Positions 15,032 through 23,618 of a stretch of DNA of 41,555 nt are shown piece after piece. Both the position numbers and the translations under genes were made by a program. A model generated the notes under the pieces. It worked only from the letters and a program-made list of their open reading frames with translations, did not search any database and had not been told where the DNA came from. The DNA is taken from the IMG/VR virus record IMGVR_UViG_3300044712_002650, positions 1-41,555 of that record; one strand, 5' to 3'. Within the stretch, counting starts at the first letter, position 1; every line of letters starts with the position of its first letter. This DNA comes from a virus.

Positions 15032-16087
15032 TTAGGCGACGGCCGCCGAGATCAGGTAACCCGCAGTCGAGCCGGCGATCACCGGCGACACCTCATCGGT
15101 GACCGGGTAGATCCACGACTTGGCGTTGCGGTCCTGGTACGGCTGCTCGACGATCGGGTAGCCGCCCAGGCGGTAGGTGTAGCCGAAGCTCGGCGTACCC
15201 ATTTCCGCGGCGCTGGCGACTTCCGTGTAGGCCACCACCACGAACTTGCCCCAGACGTCGGCGAAGGTACCGGCGTTGTCATACACGGCATCGCCGACCA
15301 GCACGCGCTGGACGCCAAACAGGCTGGCCAGCAGTTCCGGCGTGGCCGAGTCGCGGCCCGTGTACTTGATGCGATCGATGATCGCCGGGTGCAGCCGCAG
15401 CTTGGCGAACACCGCGGCGCCCATGACCACCGTGTTGGGGCGCTTGCCGACCTTGGCGCGGATGGCTTCCTTGGCCGTCTCGATGTCGTTGGCCGGATTC
15501 GAGGTGCCGGTGTAGTCGCTCCACTGGCTGACGCCTGCCAGGGTCACCTTGTTGCCCGCGGGATAGTTGCCGGCGGTGGTGGCGAGCTGGGCCTGGGCAT
15601 ACTCGGTACGCAGGCCGATGATGTTCTGCGTCTTCTGCACGGCGCCGCGGCCGAGGTCGATGCCGGGAACAGCCTCGGCCTCCTGCATGATCTCGAACGG
15701 GACCAGGCCTTCGAGCGAATGGGACTCCAGCGCGTAGGCGCTACCGGCATAGCCGTATTGGACGCGCTTGGTGTTGCTGCCAGGAGCACGGGCGGTGGCG
15801 TAGAGCGCGAAGTCTTCCTTGCCGAAGGTGATGATCTTGCCGCCGCGCTGGCCGACCGGCACATACGGGAAGAGATTCATGCCGACGAAGTCGGCGTTCT
15901 TGTAGCCCTGGGCGACGGTGCTCAGGATCGGATCGACGACGCGGGCGCCGGAGGTATTCATGGTGATGCCCAGCAGGCCGATCATCGATGCGTGGTTGGC
16001 GTCGACGTAGCCGAAGTGGACGCCCACCACCGCCATGAGGGCGGCGCAGATCATCATCAGGTTTTGGCGGGAAAGCGAGAGTCGCAT
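15032..16087 (-). CDS. Major capsid protein
   Basis: 351 residues. A hydrophobic segment at about residues 11-26 (MMICAALMAVVGVHFG) precedes the capsid body. Motifs such as FVGMNLFPYVPVGQRGGKIITFGKEDF, TEYAQAQLATTAGNYP and GKFVVVAYTEVASAAEMG look like HK97-fold capsids of the E-like/GPO family rather than Mu gpT. It follows the decoration gene and protease, and precedes the head-tail genes, as expected. The hydrophobic N-terminus may be part of a delta-like domain removed on maturation. Identity as capsid is firm from context; the family subtype is less so. Confidence 0.88.
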   Translation of the reverse strand: MRLSLSRQNLMMICAALMAVVGVHFGYVDANHASMIGLLGITMNTSGARVVDPILSTVAQGYKNADFVGMNLFPYVPVGQRGGKIITFGKEDFALYATARAPGSNTKRVQYGYAGSAYALESHSLEGLVPFEIMQEAEAVPGIDLGRGAVQKTQNIIGLRTEYAQAQLATTAGNYPAGNKVTLAGVSQWSDYTGTSNPANDIETAKEAIRAKVGKRPNTVVMGAAVFAKLRLHPAIIDRIKYTGRDSATPELLASLFGVQRVLVGDAVYDNAGTFADVWGKFVVVAYTEVASAAEMGTPSFGYTYRLGGYPIVEQPYQDRNAKSWIYPVTDEVSPVIAGSTAGYLISAAVA

Positions 16088-16139
16088 TTGTGTGGCTCCT
16101 ATTGGATGCGGGATTTGCTGTGTCCGGTTGCGCGCTTGC

Positions 16140-16487
16140 TTACGCGACGTTCGGGATCAGCAGGACTTCGATGAATTCGCCGGCTGCGCCAGCGGCCTGC
16201 AGCGCCAGACCAACCTTGGCGCCGGCGGCGTAGGTGACGGCGCGGCCGTTGGCGTCGACGCCGATCGTGGCATTGGCGGCGATGGCCCCGCCAGCCTCGA
16301 CCACGGCGGTGCCGAGCGCATCGACGGCGATCTTCTCGCCGGCGGCGCCGGCCGCATAACGGGACACGCCGAGGGTGTTGGCGCCGGCGCCGGCCTGGGC
16401 GCCGGCGGGCGTGACGAAGCGGGCGGCGGCGATCGCGCCGGCGGCGGCGATCGTCAGGGACAGCAAAGCGGTGTTCTGGGCACTCAT
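16140..16487 (-). CDS. Capsid decoration protein (DUF2190-like)
   Basis: A 115-residue small, Ala/Gly-rich, mostly beta protein with GVSRYAAGAAGEKIAVDALG, VEAGGAIAANATIGVDANGR and LQAAGAAGEFIEVLL; these match DUF2190 cement proteins that trimerise on HK97-fold capsids. It sits between the protease/scaffold and the capsid gene. The hydrophobic N-terminal LSLTIAAAGAIAAARF is typical of this group and need not be a membrane span. Confidence 0.85.
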   Translation of the reverse strand: MSAQNTALLSLTIAAAGAIAAARFVTPAGAQAGAGANTLGVSRYAAGAAGEKIAVDALGTAVVEAGGAIAANATIGVDANGRAVTYAAGAKVGLALQAAGAAGEFIEVLLIPNVA

Positions 16488-16511
16488 TGTTGGAGGCTCC
16501 TATTCAGGTGG

Positions 16512-17633
16512 TCAGGACACCGCCTTGACGGCGGTGATGTAGTCGGTGCCGGGATGGCTGGCCTGGTATTCCAGGGCCTTGGTGTGCACGTCCAGGCGTT
16601 CGGCGTCGATGCCGTGGCCGGCCGGGGCGGCGAACTCGACGGCCTTGGCGGCGCCGGCGGGCTTGGCCACCTCGGAGAATTCGACGCGCTTGGGCAGAGC
16701 CTTCAGGAAGGCCTGCAGGTGCTGCAGCGGTTCGACGGACACCGTCTTGTCGCCTTCGGCAAACTCGACGGGTTGGGCTTCGCCGGCCAGCTCCAGGACG
16801 GCGACGATGCCGGCCTTTTCGGCGGGGAGCACCTTGCCTTCCGCAACCAGGCCTTCGGCGAACTGCACCGCCGTGGCGCGGCGGGCGGCAACCCCGGCTG
16901 CCTTGTCGGCGGCCTCACGGTCGGCGAGCTGCTTCTTGAGGGTGGCGTTTTCGGCCTCCAGCGCGGCCTTTTGTTCGGGAGTCACTTCATGGGTCTCCTT
17001 GCGAGTGGAACCCTCGGCGAACGCCGGGGCGGGAAAATCGGTGGCGGAGTCGCGGCCAGCTTCGACCATGAGCGCATCGACGTCGAAGCCGTCGATGGCC
17101 TTGTCGGCCTCTTCCTGGCCGTACTTGCCAATGAAGAATTCGCGCAGGCGACGGAAGATGCGGGCGACGGTCCGGTCTTCCCATTCGCCGAACTCGACCT
17201 CGACCAGGGCGCCGGAGTCGGCGAACTGGACTTCCTTGAGGCCCTTGATGGCCGGCGCGGCAGCGCCGAGGAAGCCGATGTGCTGCGGATACCAGACGCC
17301 GGGCTTGGGGTTGGCAGGATCGTCCGGCCGGTAGAGCTTGAGGGAGCGCTTCTTGAATGCCCCCGCCTTCACCATTTCGGCGAATTCTGGATTCACCTGG
17401 TGCGGAACCACGAACAGGTCGCCGCCCTCGGCGGCGAACTTCAGGCCCCAGCCATAGGCCGGCGCGTCGAGCTTCGGGTGGCCGACCACCAGGGGCGCCT
17501 CGTGCAGGGCCGGGTTGTACGCGGCCGCGATCGCGCCGATGTCAGCCTGGGTGAACTCGATGGTCTCGCCGGCATTGGTGACATGCTTGCCGGCGCGCAG
17601 GACGTGGATCGGTTGGGTGGTTTCGGTAGCCAT
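16512..17633 (-). CDS. Head maturation protease with C-terminal scaffold (Mu gpI-type)
   Basis: A 373-residue protein starting at ATG 17631-17633; a 17-residue upstream extension is in frame but would translate the promoter. The N-terminal ~170 residues match phage Mu protease I (PIHVLRAGKHVTNAGETIEF, APLVVGHPKLDAPAYGWG, GAFKKRSLKLYRP). From about residue 210 a coiled-coil scaffold begins (VTPEQKAALEAENATLKKQL). In Mu the scaffold Z is also made from an internal start of I. A ribosome site is absent; the promoter -10 is 6 nt upstream, so the mRNA should be leaderless. Confidence 0.93.
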   Translation of the reverse strand: MATETTQPIHVLRAGKHVTNAGETIEFTQADIGAIAAAYNPALHEAPLVVGHPKLDAPAYGWGLKFAAEGGDLFVVPHQVNPEFAEMVKAGAFKKRSLKLYRPDDPANPKPGVWYPQHIGFLGAAAPAIKGLKEVQFADSGALVEVEFGEWEDRTVARIFRRLREFFIGKYGQEEADKAIDGFDVDALMVEAGRDSATDFPAPAFAEGSTRKETHEVTPEQKAALEAENATLKKQLADREAADKAAGVAARRATAVQFAEGLVAEGKVLPAEKAGIVAVLELAGEAQPVEFAEGDKTVSVEPLQHLQAFLKALPKRVEFSEVAKPAGAAKAVEFAAPAGHGIDAERLDVHTKALEYQASHPGTDYITAVKAVS

Positions 17634-17639
17634 GCGCGC

Positions 17640-17683
17640 ATGATCGCGATGGCTTTGCGGCGGTTTGGGCATGAAGCGCTTCA
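17640..17683 (-). promoter_or_regulatory. Putative activator-dependent late promoter before protease I
   Basis: Dyad TGAAGCGCTTCA (17672-17683), TGCC, 22-bp spacer, then GATCAT (17640-17645) as -10, only 6 bp before ATG. The CGCGCGCG tract is reduced here to separated GCG steps. It corresponds to Mu P-I. Confidence 0.75.
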
Positions 17684-17775
17684 CGCCCCACGGGTGCCGA
17701 TAGCGTTACACCCGCGTTACTCGCCCCGGGAACGCTTCAAAATGCCCCGGGAGCTACCAGCATACCACCCGACCC

Positions 17776-17803
17776 GAAAAAATCGCTTAAACGCGGTTTT
17801 TTC
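17776..17803 (-). terminator. Terminator after gene G (gp31)
   Basis: GAAAAAA-T-CGC (17776-17786) pairs with GCG-G-TTTTTTC (17793-17803) around a TTAAAC loop. A-T pairs flank a GC core, so it works in both directions. It overlaps the stop codon of gp31 and ends the lysis-to-G transcript before the protease promoter. Between it and the promoter (17684-17775) are a CGGGTG/CACCCG inverted repeat and two direct GCCCCGGGA copies, of unknown role. Confidence 0.8.
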
Positions 17804-18419
17804 ACTTCCGGGGTCCGATCAGCGATGCCAGGTAATCGTTGGTCAGGCTCAACACCCCCGTCCGCGTCGTCGGCTGCAGGTTGCCATCCTTGTCGATCGG
17901 CAGGTACGGCCGGGGCGGAATCACGATCTGGTGCGCGGCCACAGTGTACCGGATGGCCTTCACGCGCTTGTGGCTGCCCTTGGCGAAGACGGCCAGGTTC
18001 CGGGAGCGCCCGTCCGTTCCCTGGCGCAGCAGGTTGCCCTGGCGGTCGGTGCGCAGCGCGCCCCAGCTGCTGAAGGCGGCGCGGTCGATGGTGCCGCCCA
18101 GGTGCTGGATGGCGGCATAGACGGCGTTGCTGCCTATCCGGGAATAGTCGCGGCCGTAGTCGGTGGCCACCGACGCCGCCAGCCGCCCGCGCTCCTGCAG
18201 GATCTTGCCTGGCCAGGTGCCGGCCTTGGATCTCCGCTTGATCGTGGCCGGCGCCAGGCCGAGCCATGCCGGCCGTCCCTGGGCGGCGAAGTTGGCCTCG
18301 GTCTCGGTCTCGAACAGGCCGGCGATCGCGCGCATCAGCGGTCGCGGGTTGGCCAGGCCGCCGGCCACGTTGGCCAGCGCCGGCAGCACTCCCTCGTCCT
18401 TGATCGATGCGTCGAACAT
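17802..18419 (-). CDS. Virion morphogenesis protein (Mu gpG, gp31)
   Basis: 205 residues. It carries the gpG family pattern LMRAIAGLFETETEANFAAQG, TIKRRSKAGTWPGKILQERGRLAAS, and VYAAIQHLGG. This tail-completion protein terminates or joins the tail. ATG 18417-18419 has an AAGGA ribosome site. A longer in-frame extension runs back through the tRNA-like element and gene F and is rejected. Confidence 0.93.
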   Translation of the reverse strand: MFDASIKDEGVLPALANVAGGLANPRPLMRAIAGLFETETEANFAAQGRPAWLGLAPATIKRRSKAGTWPGKILQERGRLAASVATDYGRDYSRIGSNAVYAAIQHLGGTIDRAAFSSWGALRTDRQGNLLRQGTDGRSRNLAVFAKGSHKRVKAIRYTVAAHQIVIPPRPYLPIDKDGNLQPTTRTGVLSLTNDYLASLIGPRK

Positions 18420-18436
18420 GGCTATCCTTGGAACGG

Positions 18437-18509
18437 GCCGGTTGTCCGCCGATGGGTAAGGGCTAGGCAATCGCCGAAGTATGCGGGTTCGAGTCCCGTC
18501 ACCGGCTCC
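18437..18509 (+). other. tRNA-like element (T-arm and acceptor stem; degenerate anticodon arm)
   Basis: On the plus strand, GCCGGTT (18437-18443) pairs 6 of 7 with CACCGGC near the end. GCGGG-TTCGAGT-CCCGT is a canonical T-arm, GCC-GATGGGTAAG-GGC a plausible D-arm, and the length is 73 nt. The anticodon region cannot form a 5-bp stem with a 7-nt loop, so it should not decode. It occupies the whole gap between genes G and F and overlaps the last codons of F. It is a tRNA remnant or mimic, not a normal tRNA. Confidence 0.6.
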
Positions 18510-19821
18510 CCTCCTTTTCCATCCGCACGTAGCGTTTCGTCGCCAGGCGCCCCGCGCCCTCCCGTCCGGGCGCAAGCCGGTAGGCATTGACGAGTACGTC
18601 GATCTCTCCAGCTCCTTTAACGCGCGCTGCAGTATCCAGCGCGGCGTAGATAACGCCGCCGTCGGCCAGATCCCGCGTATAGACGAAGTTGCCGTGGGCG
18701 GTATCGAAATACACGGCGTCCGGCGTGGCAATCGTTCCTGGCAATGCCTGGTATTGCTCCCGGGTCAGGGCGATGCCGCCCTCCTGGTGCTTGGCCGAGT
18801 CGGCATGCACCAGGCGCTTCTCGTTGATGGCAACGACCCGGACCGGCTCGACGTCGGGCTGCTGGTGGCGCATGAAGGCCGCCACCTGGTCATCGACGAA
18901 GCCCAGCACCTGGGCGGTGTTTCCCGGCCGCCCTGTGGCCAGCGTGTGTTCCATCCAGTCCAGGCAGCTCTTCAGCCGCGCCGGAGAATTGTTGAGCGCC
19001 TGCCACACCTGGCCGCGAATCTCCCGGTTCTTAAGCGCCTGCGTCTTCCTGGCCAGCTCGACATCGATGCCGAAGGCCCCCTGTCCCGGGTTGTGGCCGA
19101 AGCCGGGGTCGGGCGCGAACAGTTCGCCCGTGCCCGGATCCCGGTAGCCGGTGACGGGCACCTTGCCGCGTTTGCCGAGATCCACGACATTGGATTCCAT
19201 ACGCCCGTCGCCGCTCGACAGCGCGCCGCCTTCGGCCTTGAACTCGGCGGCCGACAGCGCCTTGACGCGGCAGCGGCAGTTGTAGCCGTTGGGCGGATAC
19301 ACCACCGACCAGGCGGGATCGTCGTAGCGAAAGATGCGGCCGGCCAGCGCCCGGTGGCGGGGCCGGGTCCGATTGTCCAGGATGGCCACGTATTGCCAGT
19401 AGGGCCGCTGGTCGGCGTTTTCGAGCTGGGCTTTGTAACGCCCCGCCATGTAGGCGGACTGCAGGTTGGTCTGGAACACCGTCTTGAGCCGGCGCGGCGT
19501 CATGCCGCGGCCCGATACGATCTCGCCCGTCTCCGGATCGTGGGGCTTGCCGCCCCACCAGCCCTGGGCCTGCAGCTTCGGCTTCAGGCGCTGCACGAAC
19601 TGCTCGAAGGTGCTGCCGTCCAGGATGGCACCGTCGATCGCGTCGCGAATGTCCTGCAGCGCCTGGCCTTTCATAACGCCCGCCACGGTGAAAGCCGACG
19701 CGTGCGCCGCAGCGGTCATGTCCAGGGCGGACGACGAGATCCGCAGCCCCTTGGCCTTGAAGTACTCGACCGCCCGCTCCGGGGGCAGGTTGAACGCCAG
19801 GCCGAGGTTGACGTCGCTCAC
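18499..19821 (-). CDS. Head morphogenesis protein (Mu gpF, gp30; SPP1 gp7-like)
   Basis: A 440-residue minor head protein injected or bound at the portal in Mu-like and SPP1-like phages. The gp7 region includes RRLKTVFQTNLQSAYMAGRYK, YVAILDNRTRPRHRALAGRIF, VYPPNGYNCRCRVKAL, the conserved Cys/Arg motif of this family. The start is GTG 19819-19821, overlapping the upstream stop as GTGA; an upstream ATG option is out of the operon chain. The C-terminal ~200 residues contain YVYTRDLADGG-like beta segments not diagnosed here. Confidence 0.92.
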   Translation of the reverse strand: MSDVNLGLAFNLPPERAVEYFKAKGLRISSSALDMTAAAHASAFTVAGVMKGQALQDIRDAIDGAILDGSTFEQFVQRLKPKLQAQGWWGGKPHDPETGEIVSGRGMTPRRLKTVFQTNLQSAYMAGRYKAQLENADQRPYWQYVAILDNRTRPRHRALAGRIFRYDDPAWSVVYPPNGYNCRCRVKALSAAEFKAEGGALSSGDGRMESNVVDLGKRGKVPVTGYRDPGTGELFAPDPGFGHNPGQGAFGIDVELARKTQALKNREIRGQVWQALNNSPARLKSCLDWMEHTLATGRPGNTAQVLGFVDDQVAAFMRHQQPDVEPVRVVAINEKRLVHADSAKHQEGGIALTREQYQALPGTIATPDAVYFDTAHGNFVYTRDLADGGVIYAALDTAARVKGAGEIDVLVNAYRLAPGREGAGRLATKRYVRMEKEGSR

Positions 19822-20030
19822 AGGCGCCCCCGGGCGGCCATCGCCTGCCGCACCTGGTGCGGCGGATGACCCACGTGGAAGGCGCCGCAGTAACGGCACC
19901 GATAGGGAACCAGCATGCCCAGCGAGCCTTGCTCATGCATGCGACGAATGGCGGACTTCGCCTCCGCCTCGGTGGCATGCTTGACCTTGTGACCGCAGGC
20001 GCGGCGCCGCTGTGCCCGCTTGCTGGCCAT
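19818..20030 (-). CDS. Small zinc-ribbon protein between portal and gpF
   Basis: A 70-residue basic protein beginning MASKRAQRRRACGHKVKH. C12, H14, then CRYCGAFHVGHPPH near the end gives a likely zinc site (C-H and CxxC-H). Its ATG overlaps the portal stop as ATGA; its stop overlaps the gpF GTG. It has no Mu counterpart that I recognise. Small zinc ribbons are frequent phage nucleic-acid binders; its role here is unknown. Confidence 0.8.
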   Translation of the reverse strand: MASKRAQRRRACGHKVKHATEAEAKSAIRRMHEQGSLGMLVPYRCRYCGAFHVGHPPHQVRQAMAARGRL

Positions 20031-21490
20031 CAGTTCGCCTCGCTGGCCTGGCCCCACTGGCCGGCGGCGAACATCGCTTGCGCCAGCAGCGCTTCCAGCT
20101 TCTGCGTGGGCAACGTCGGGTAGCGGGATTCGACCAGGCGGATGGCCGCCTCGTAGGAGCCAGCGCCCTGGATGTCGTTGAGCAGCTGCCCCAGCGCCTG
20201 GTCCATGATCGCCTGCAGCGCCTCGGGCGGGATCGCCTCGATGGCGGCATCCAGTGCCGCCTGGTCCGGCACCAGCGGCGCGCTGGCTTCGGAGAATTCC
20301 GGCGCTGGCGCCGTCTTGCCGGGAACGGGCGGAACGACCGGAGTTGTCGCCGGTTCCTTGAACTCCCATTCACCTCCGTAGGTTTCCTTGACGTAGTCGA
20401 GCGTCGGGCGGAAGCCCATGTCGAACAGCGTCTTGTCGCGCTCGGCGCGTGCCTTGAGGTCTTCTTCCTGTTTGACCTGGCGCCAGACATGCGGCGGCTT
20501 GGCGCCGGGCATGTTGAGTTCGACATCCCAGGCGATCAGCGTGCGCCGCAGCGTTGCCGACAGCAGGTCGGCATCGGCATCGACCAGCTCCAGGCGCAGT
20601 TCGTTGCGCAGCAGGGCAGCGCTGGCCAGCTCGCCGCCGCTGCCCTTCTGCCCACCGTCGCCCAGGATGGCGGCGGCGATCTGCTCGTCCATGTAACGCA
20701 CCAGACCTTCGTGCGTGCCCTGTCCGGAGCGCGTTGCTTCGAGCAGCTCGACAGCCGCGCCTTCGGGCAGCGCCACGCCGGCATCGTGCGCGATGCGGCG
20801 CAGCGCATCCTCCAGCGAGGCGACGTCGACGCCCGCCTGGTACTTGCCAACCGCCGTCGGCGCGCCGAACTTGTCCAGGAACTGCAGCCAGAAGGCCAGG
20901 CCCTGGCGCTTGAAGTAGACCGGCCACCAGAGCTTCTGGCCCAGGCCCAGGCCGTGCGGGTTGCCATCCTTGGCGCCCACGGAATGGACGACGAACTTCT
21001 TGTCCGGTACCGGCTCGCCATAGAGCGGCTGGGAAATGGTCAGCAGCCGAAGGCTGAGGTCATCGGCGAAGGTGAAGCGCAGGCCATTGCGTGGCCGAAC
21101 CTCTGCCGGCAAGAGCTGGGCCCCATCGATCCGCCACATGATCTCGCCCGCGCTGCGCCCCTTCAGGATCGCGTCCAGCAGGTGGTAGCAGATCGGGTCG
21201 AAGTCCATCTGGGCCAGGTGCTCGCGCACCATGTCGGCCGCGGCCTTGTCCTTGGCCGAGGTCGTGGCGGGCTCGACGATCCAGTCGCGCCCGACGACGG
21301 CCATCTTGCGCTTGTGCATGCAGGCATACACCCACGGGTCGCGCTCCAGGTCATCGTAGATCGCCAGGCCCTTGCTGCCGCCCTTGAGCGCCAGCACGTC
21401 ATCGCTGGGCCGCATGATGCCGCCGAACGCCGGGAAGGTGATGTCCTTGGCGACGGTGGCGACTTCCTGGAGGAGTTCTTTCTTGGACAT
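20030..21490 (-). CDS. Portal protein (Mu gp29, DUF935)
   Basis: A 486-residue portal. Family segments include DDVLALKGGSKGLAIYDDLERDPWVYACMHKRKMAVVGRDW, YHLLDAILKGRSAGEIMWR and LLNDIQGAGSYEAAIRLVE. It forms the dodecameric ring at the head vertex through which the terminase loads DNA. The start ATG 21488-21490 is close to the terminase stop with a GGAG ribosome site. Confidence 0.94.
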   Translation of the reverse strand: MSKKELLQEVATVAKDITFPAFGGIMRPSDDVLALKGGSKGLAIYDDLERDPWVYACMHKRKMAVVGRDWIVEPATTSAKDKAAADMVREHLAQMDFDPICYHLLDAILKGRSAGEIMWRIDGAQLLPAEVRPRNGLRFTFADDLSLRLLTISQPLYGEPVPDKKFVVHSVGAKDGNPHGLGLGQKLWWPVYFKRQGLAFWLQFLDKFGAPTAVGKYQAGVDVASLEDALRRIAHDAGVALPEGAAVELLEATRSGQGTHEGLVRYMDEQIAAAILGDGGQKGSGGELASAALLRNELRLELVDADADLLSATLRRTLIAWDVELNMPGAKPPHVWRQVKQEEDLKARAERDKTLFDMGFRPTLDYVKETYGGEWEFKEPATTPVVPPVPGKTAPAPEFSEASAPLVPDQAALDAAIEAIPPEALQAIMDQALGQLLNDIQGAGSYEAAIRLVESRYPTLPTQKLEALLAQAMFAAGQWGQASEAN

Positions 21491-21493
21491 GGC

Positions 21494-23125
21494 TTACCCC
21501 ATGAAGCCGGCGAGGCCGCCGGCGGATGAAGATCTCGGAATGTGACGGATGTCGCTCACCGCCGCGAAGCCGGTGGTGGCGATCATCCAGAGCATGTGCA
21601 GCGCATCCGGGCCGTCGTCGTGGTCGGCCTTGGGAAAGTGGCGCAGCTGGTCGATCAGCGTTGCCAGGCTCGGGTGCAGCCGGATCAGGCCATTGACCAT
21701 ATGCGGCTGCAGGCTCTCGATGCGCAGCACCTTGTCGGCGTGCGGCTGGATGCCGCGCGCCGGTACCGGGATGCCCCGCGCGGCCGATCGCTTGACCAGC
21801 TCCGTCTTCAGGAACTCCTGGAATTGCACGGTCTCGACGCCCCACAGCAGGCAACGGTACTGGCTCTGTAGGCTGATGATGTCCTCGATGATGCGGTCCG
21901 GCAGGCGCTTCTTGATCGCAGCCTCGACCACGTCGAGGATGCCGGTCTCGCGGTTGAAGCCGCCAACCAGCAGCGCCGAGGGGTCGCGGCTGGCGCCGGC
22001 CTTGCCCAGCGACGGGTCGCAGGCGCCGTAGAAGATCCACTCGGCCAGGCGATTGACCCAGAACTGAATCGCCTTGGCGAAGGGGGCGTCGTCGTCGGAG
22101 AGCGGGTCGTTCTGCAGTTCGGAGTCGAACGAGGCGTGGCCGTCGCGCGCGCGGATCCGCATCAGGTCCACCAGCGGCCGGCCGGCGGGCCAGCTCACTT
22201 CGGCGCCGGCATCCATCTCCAGCTTATGGCATTCATAGAAGGCGTTGGCGAGTTCGTCGCCCTGGGACATCAGGGTATTTTCCCAAACGTCCCACAGCGC
22301 CATGTTGTCCGGCCAGCGGATAATGGCCTTGAACTTGACCGAGCGCCACAGCGGGTTCTTCTGCAGCCGAGCCAGCACGGAATCGTAGTGCAGGATGGTG
22401 CCGATGATGATCACGTCGAACTTGTCGCCCGCGCCGCCCAGCTTCAGCACCGCCTTGGTGATCCACGCCTGCAGCTTGTCGCGCTGCTCGGGCGTGCGCA
22501 CGTTCTCGTCGTTTTCGAGATCGTCGCCGATGAACAAGTCGGGCCGGTGCGGTCCGTGGCGTCGGCCGCGGATCCGCTTGCCGCTGCCGACCGCTTCGAT
22601 CTTGCGGTCGTTGCGCGTGACGATTACGCCGGCCTGCCAGACGCGGCCGCCGCCGCCGCAGGCTTCCGGAAAGTCCATCGCCAGGCGCGGGTTGCCTTCC
22701 AGCTCGGCCTTGATGGCTTCGAGCATGATCGCCGCCTGGTCGAAGGCATCCATGCCGATCATGGCGTACCACTTGCGCTCGGTGATCACGCACCAGAGGA
22801 CGAAGATCTGGCTGGTGATGGTCGACTTGGCCTCGCCCCGCGGCGCGGCGATGTCGTCGGTCTCGCTCTTTTCGCTGTCGGCGATCTCGGGCAGGCGCTG
22901 GTACAGGTAGTCGTGGAGCCGGCTGTTGGCCTTCTTCACGTAGTGCGGGAAGTAGGTCCGCGCGAAGTACTCGAAGCTGTCCCAGGCTTGCTTCCGGCGC
23001 TCGGCCGATGCAGCCGGATCCGGATCGAAGCCGTCGACCTCCGCCTCGATGATCTGGCGGAACTCGGCCGCAAAGCGGCCGATGTCGTCGAGGAAGGTCC
23101 GGCGGGAGGTCTGCGTCTTAGCCAT
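21494..23125 (-). CDS. Terminase large subunit (Mu gp28)
   Basis: A 543-residue packaging ATPase and nuclease. Start is ATG 23123-23125 (MAKTQTSRRT); an upstream in-frame start is rejected because it lies in the small-terminase gene. The Walker A-like motif is GEAKST (about 98-103), and RPDLFIGDDLENDEN is the Walker B region. The nuclease has DPSLGKAG and DHDDGPDALH, the acidic residues expected of RNase H-fold terminases. It packages Mu-type DNA by headful from the phage end into flanking host DNA. Confidence 0.95.
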   Translation of the reverse strand: MAKTQTSRRTFLDDIGRFAAEFRQIIEAEVDGFDPDPAASAERRKQAWDSFEYFARTYFPHYVKKANSRLHDYLYQRLPEIADSEKSETDDIAAPRGEAKSTITSQIFVLWCVITERKWYAMIGMDAFDQAAIMLEAIKAELEGNPRLAMDFPEACGGGGRVWQAGVIVTRNDRKIEAVGSGKRIRGRRHGPHRPDLFIGDDLENDENVRTPEQRDKLQAWITKAVLKLGGAGDKFDVIIIGTILHYDSVLARLQKNPLWRSVKFKAIIRWPDNMALWDVWENTLMSQGDELANAFYECHKLEMDAGAEVSWPAGRPLVDLMRIRARDGHASFDSELQNDPLSDDDAPFAKAIQFWVNRLAEWIFYGACDPSLGKAGASRDPSALLVGGFNRETGILDVVEAAIKKRLPDRIIEDIISLQSQYRCLLWGVETVQFQEFLKTELVKRSAARGIPVPARGIQPHADKVLRIESLQPHMVNGLIRLHPSLATLIDQLRHFPKADHDDGPDALHMLWMIATTGFAAVSDIRHIPRSSSAGGLAGFMG

Positions 23126-23618
23126 AGGCCTTGGCGATCTCGTCCGCGAACGGTTCCAGGATCTCGGCAAAGGCACCGACGTGCCGCGGCTGCCGGGCCC
23201 GCACGAACTCGCCCAGGCGCTTGACCACGTCCATTGCCGTGGCCAGTTTGTCGGTCTCCGGCATCAGGCGCCGGCTGGCGGCCATCAGCTTGTTGTAGGC
23301 GTCGGCCAGGCTGGCCAGCATCTGCACCTTGGTGGCGGGATCCATCTCGCCGTCCTGCTGGATGGCTTCGACGGTGGCCTGCACTTGCTGCACCACGACG
23401 GCGAGCGTCTGGCGCACCACGTCCTCGATGCCGCCGCCCGCGATCAGCTGCGCGCTGCGCGCCTTGTCCCAGTCGTCGCCGGCTTTGAGCGCCTCGCGCT
23501 TCCAGCGGCGCAGCGTGTCTTCCGGCAGGCCGCGCTTGCCGGCGATCGCCGGCAGCTGCAGCTGCCCGAAAACGTAATCGCCGCGCACGGCGCGGCGGGC
23601 TTCCTCACCGTGCGCCAT
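23118..23618 (-). CDS. Small terminase subunit (Mu gp27, DUF1804)
   Basis: A 166-residue protein. The N-terminal VFGQLQLPAIAGKRGLPEDTLRRWKREALKAGDDWDKAR forms the DNA-binding helix-turn-helix typical of DUF1804. The C-terminal ~100 residues are helical and probably oligomerise. It recognises the phage end for packaging and stimulates the large subunit. It overlaps the terminase start by 8 nt. Confidence 0.93.
   Translation of the reverse strand: MAHGEEARRAVRGDYVFGQLQLPAIAGKRGLPEDTLRRWKREALKAGDDWDKARSAQLIAGGGIEDVVRQTLAVVVQQVQATVEAIQQDGEMDPATKVQMLASLADAYNKLMAASRRLMPETDKLATAMDVVKRLGEFVRARQPRHVGAFAEILEPFADEIAKAYG

Noticed and set aside
16512-17684. N-terminal extension of the protease upstream of ATG 17631
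   Set aside because: It would translate the promoter dyad and -10; the protein family starts near the chosen ATG.
18437-18509. Functional tRNA gene
   Set aside because: The anticodon arm cannot form 5 bp with a 7-base loop, one acceptor pair is mismatched and CCA is not encoded; listed as tRNA-like only.
9120-18590. Very long open frames on the plus strand (9120-11171, 11558-13804, 16035-18590)
   Set aside because: They are mirror frames of well-identified minus-strand tail and head genes in GC-rich DNA; none has its own ribosome site or recognised domain.
23126-23176. 17-residue extension of terminase
   Set aside because: It falls inside the small-terminase coding region; ATG 23123-23125 gives the family N-terminus.
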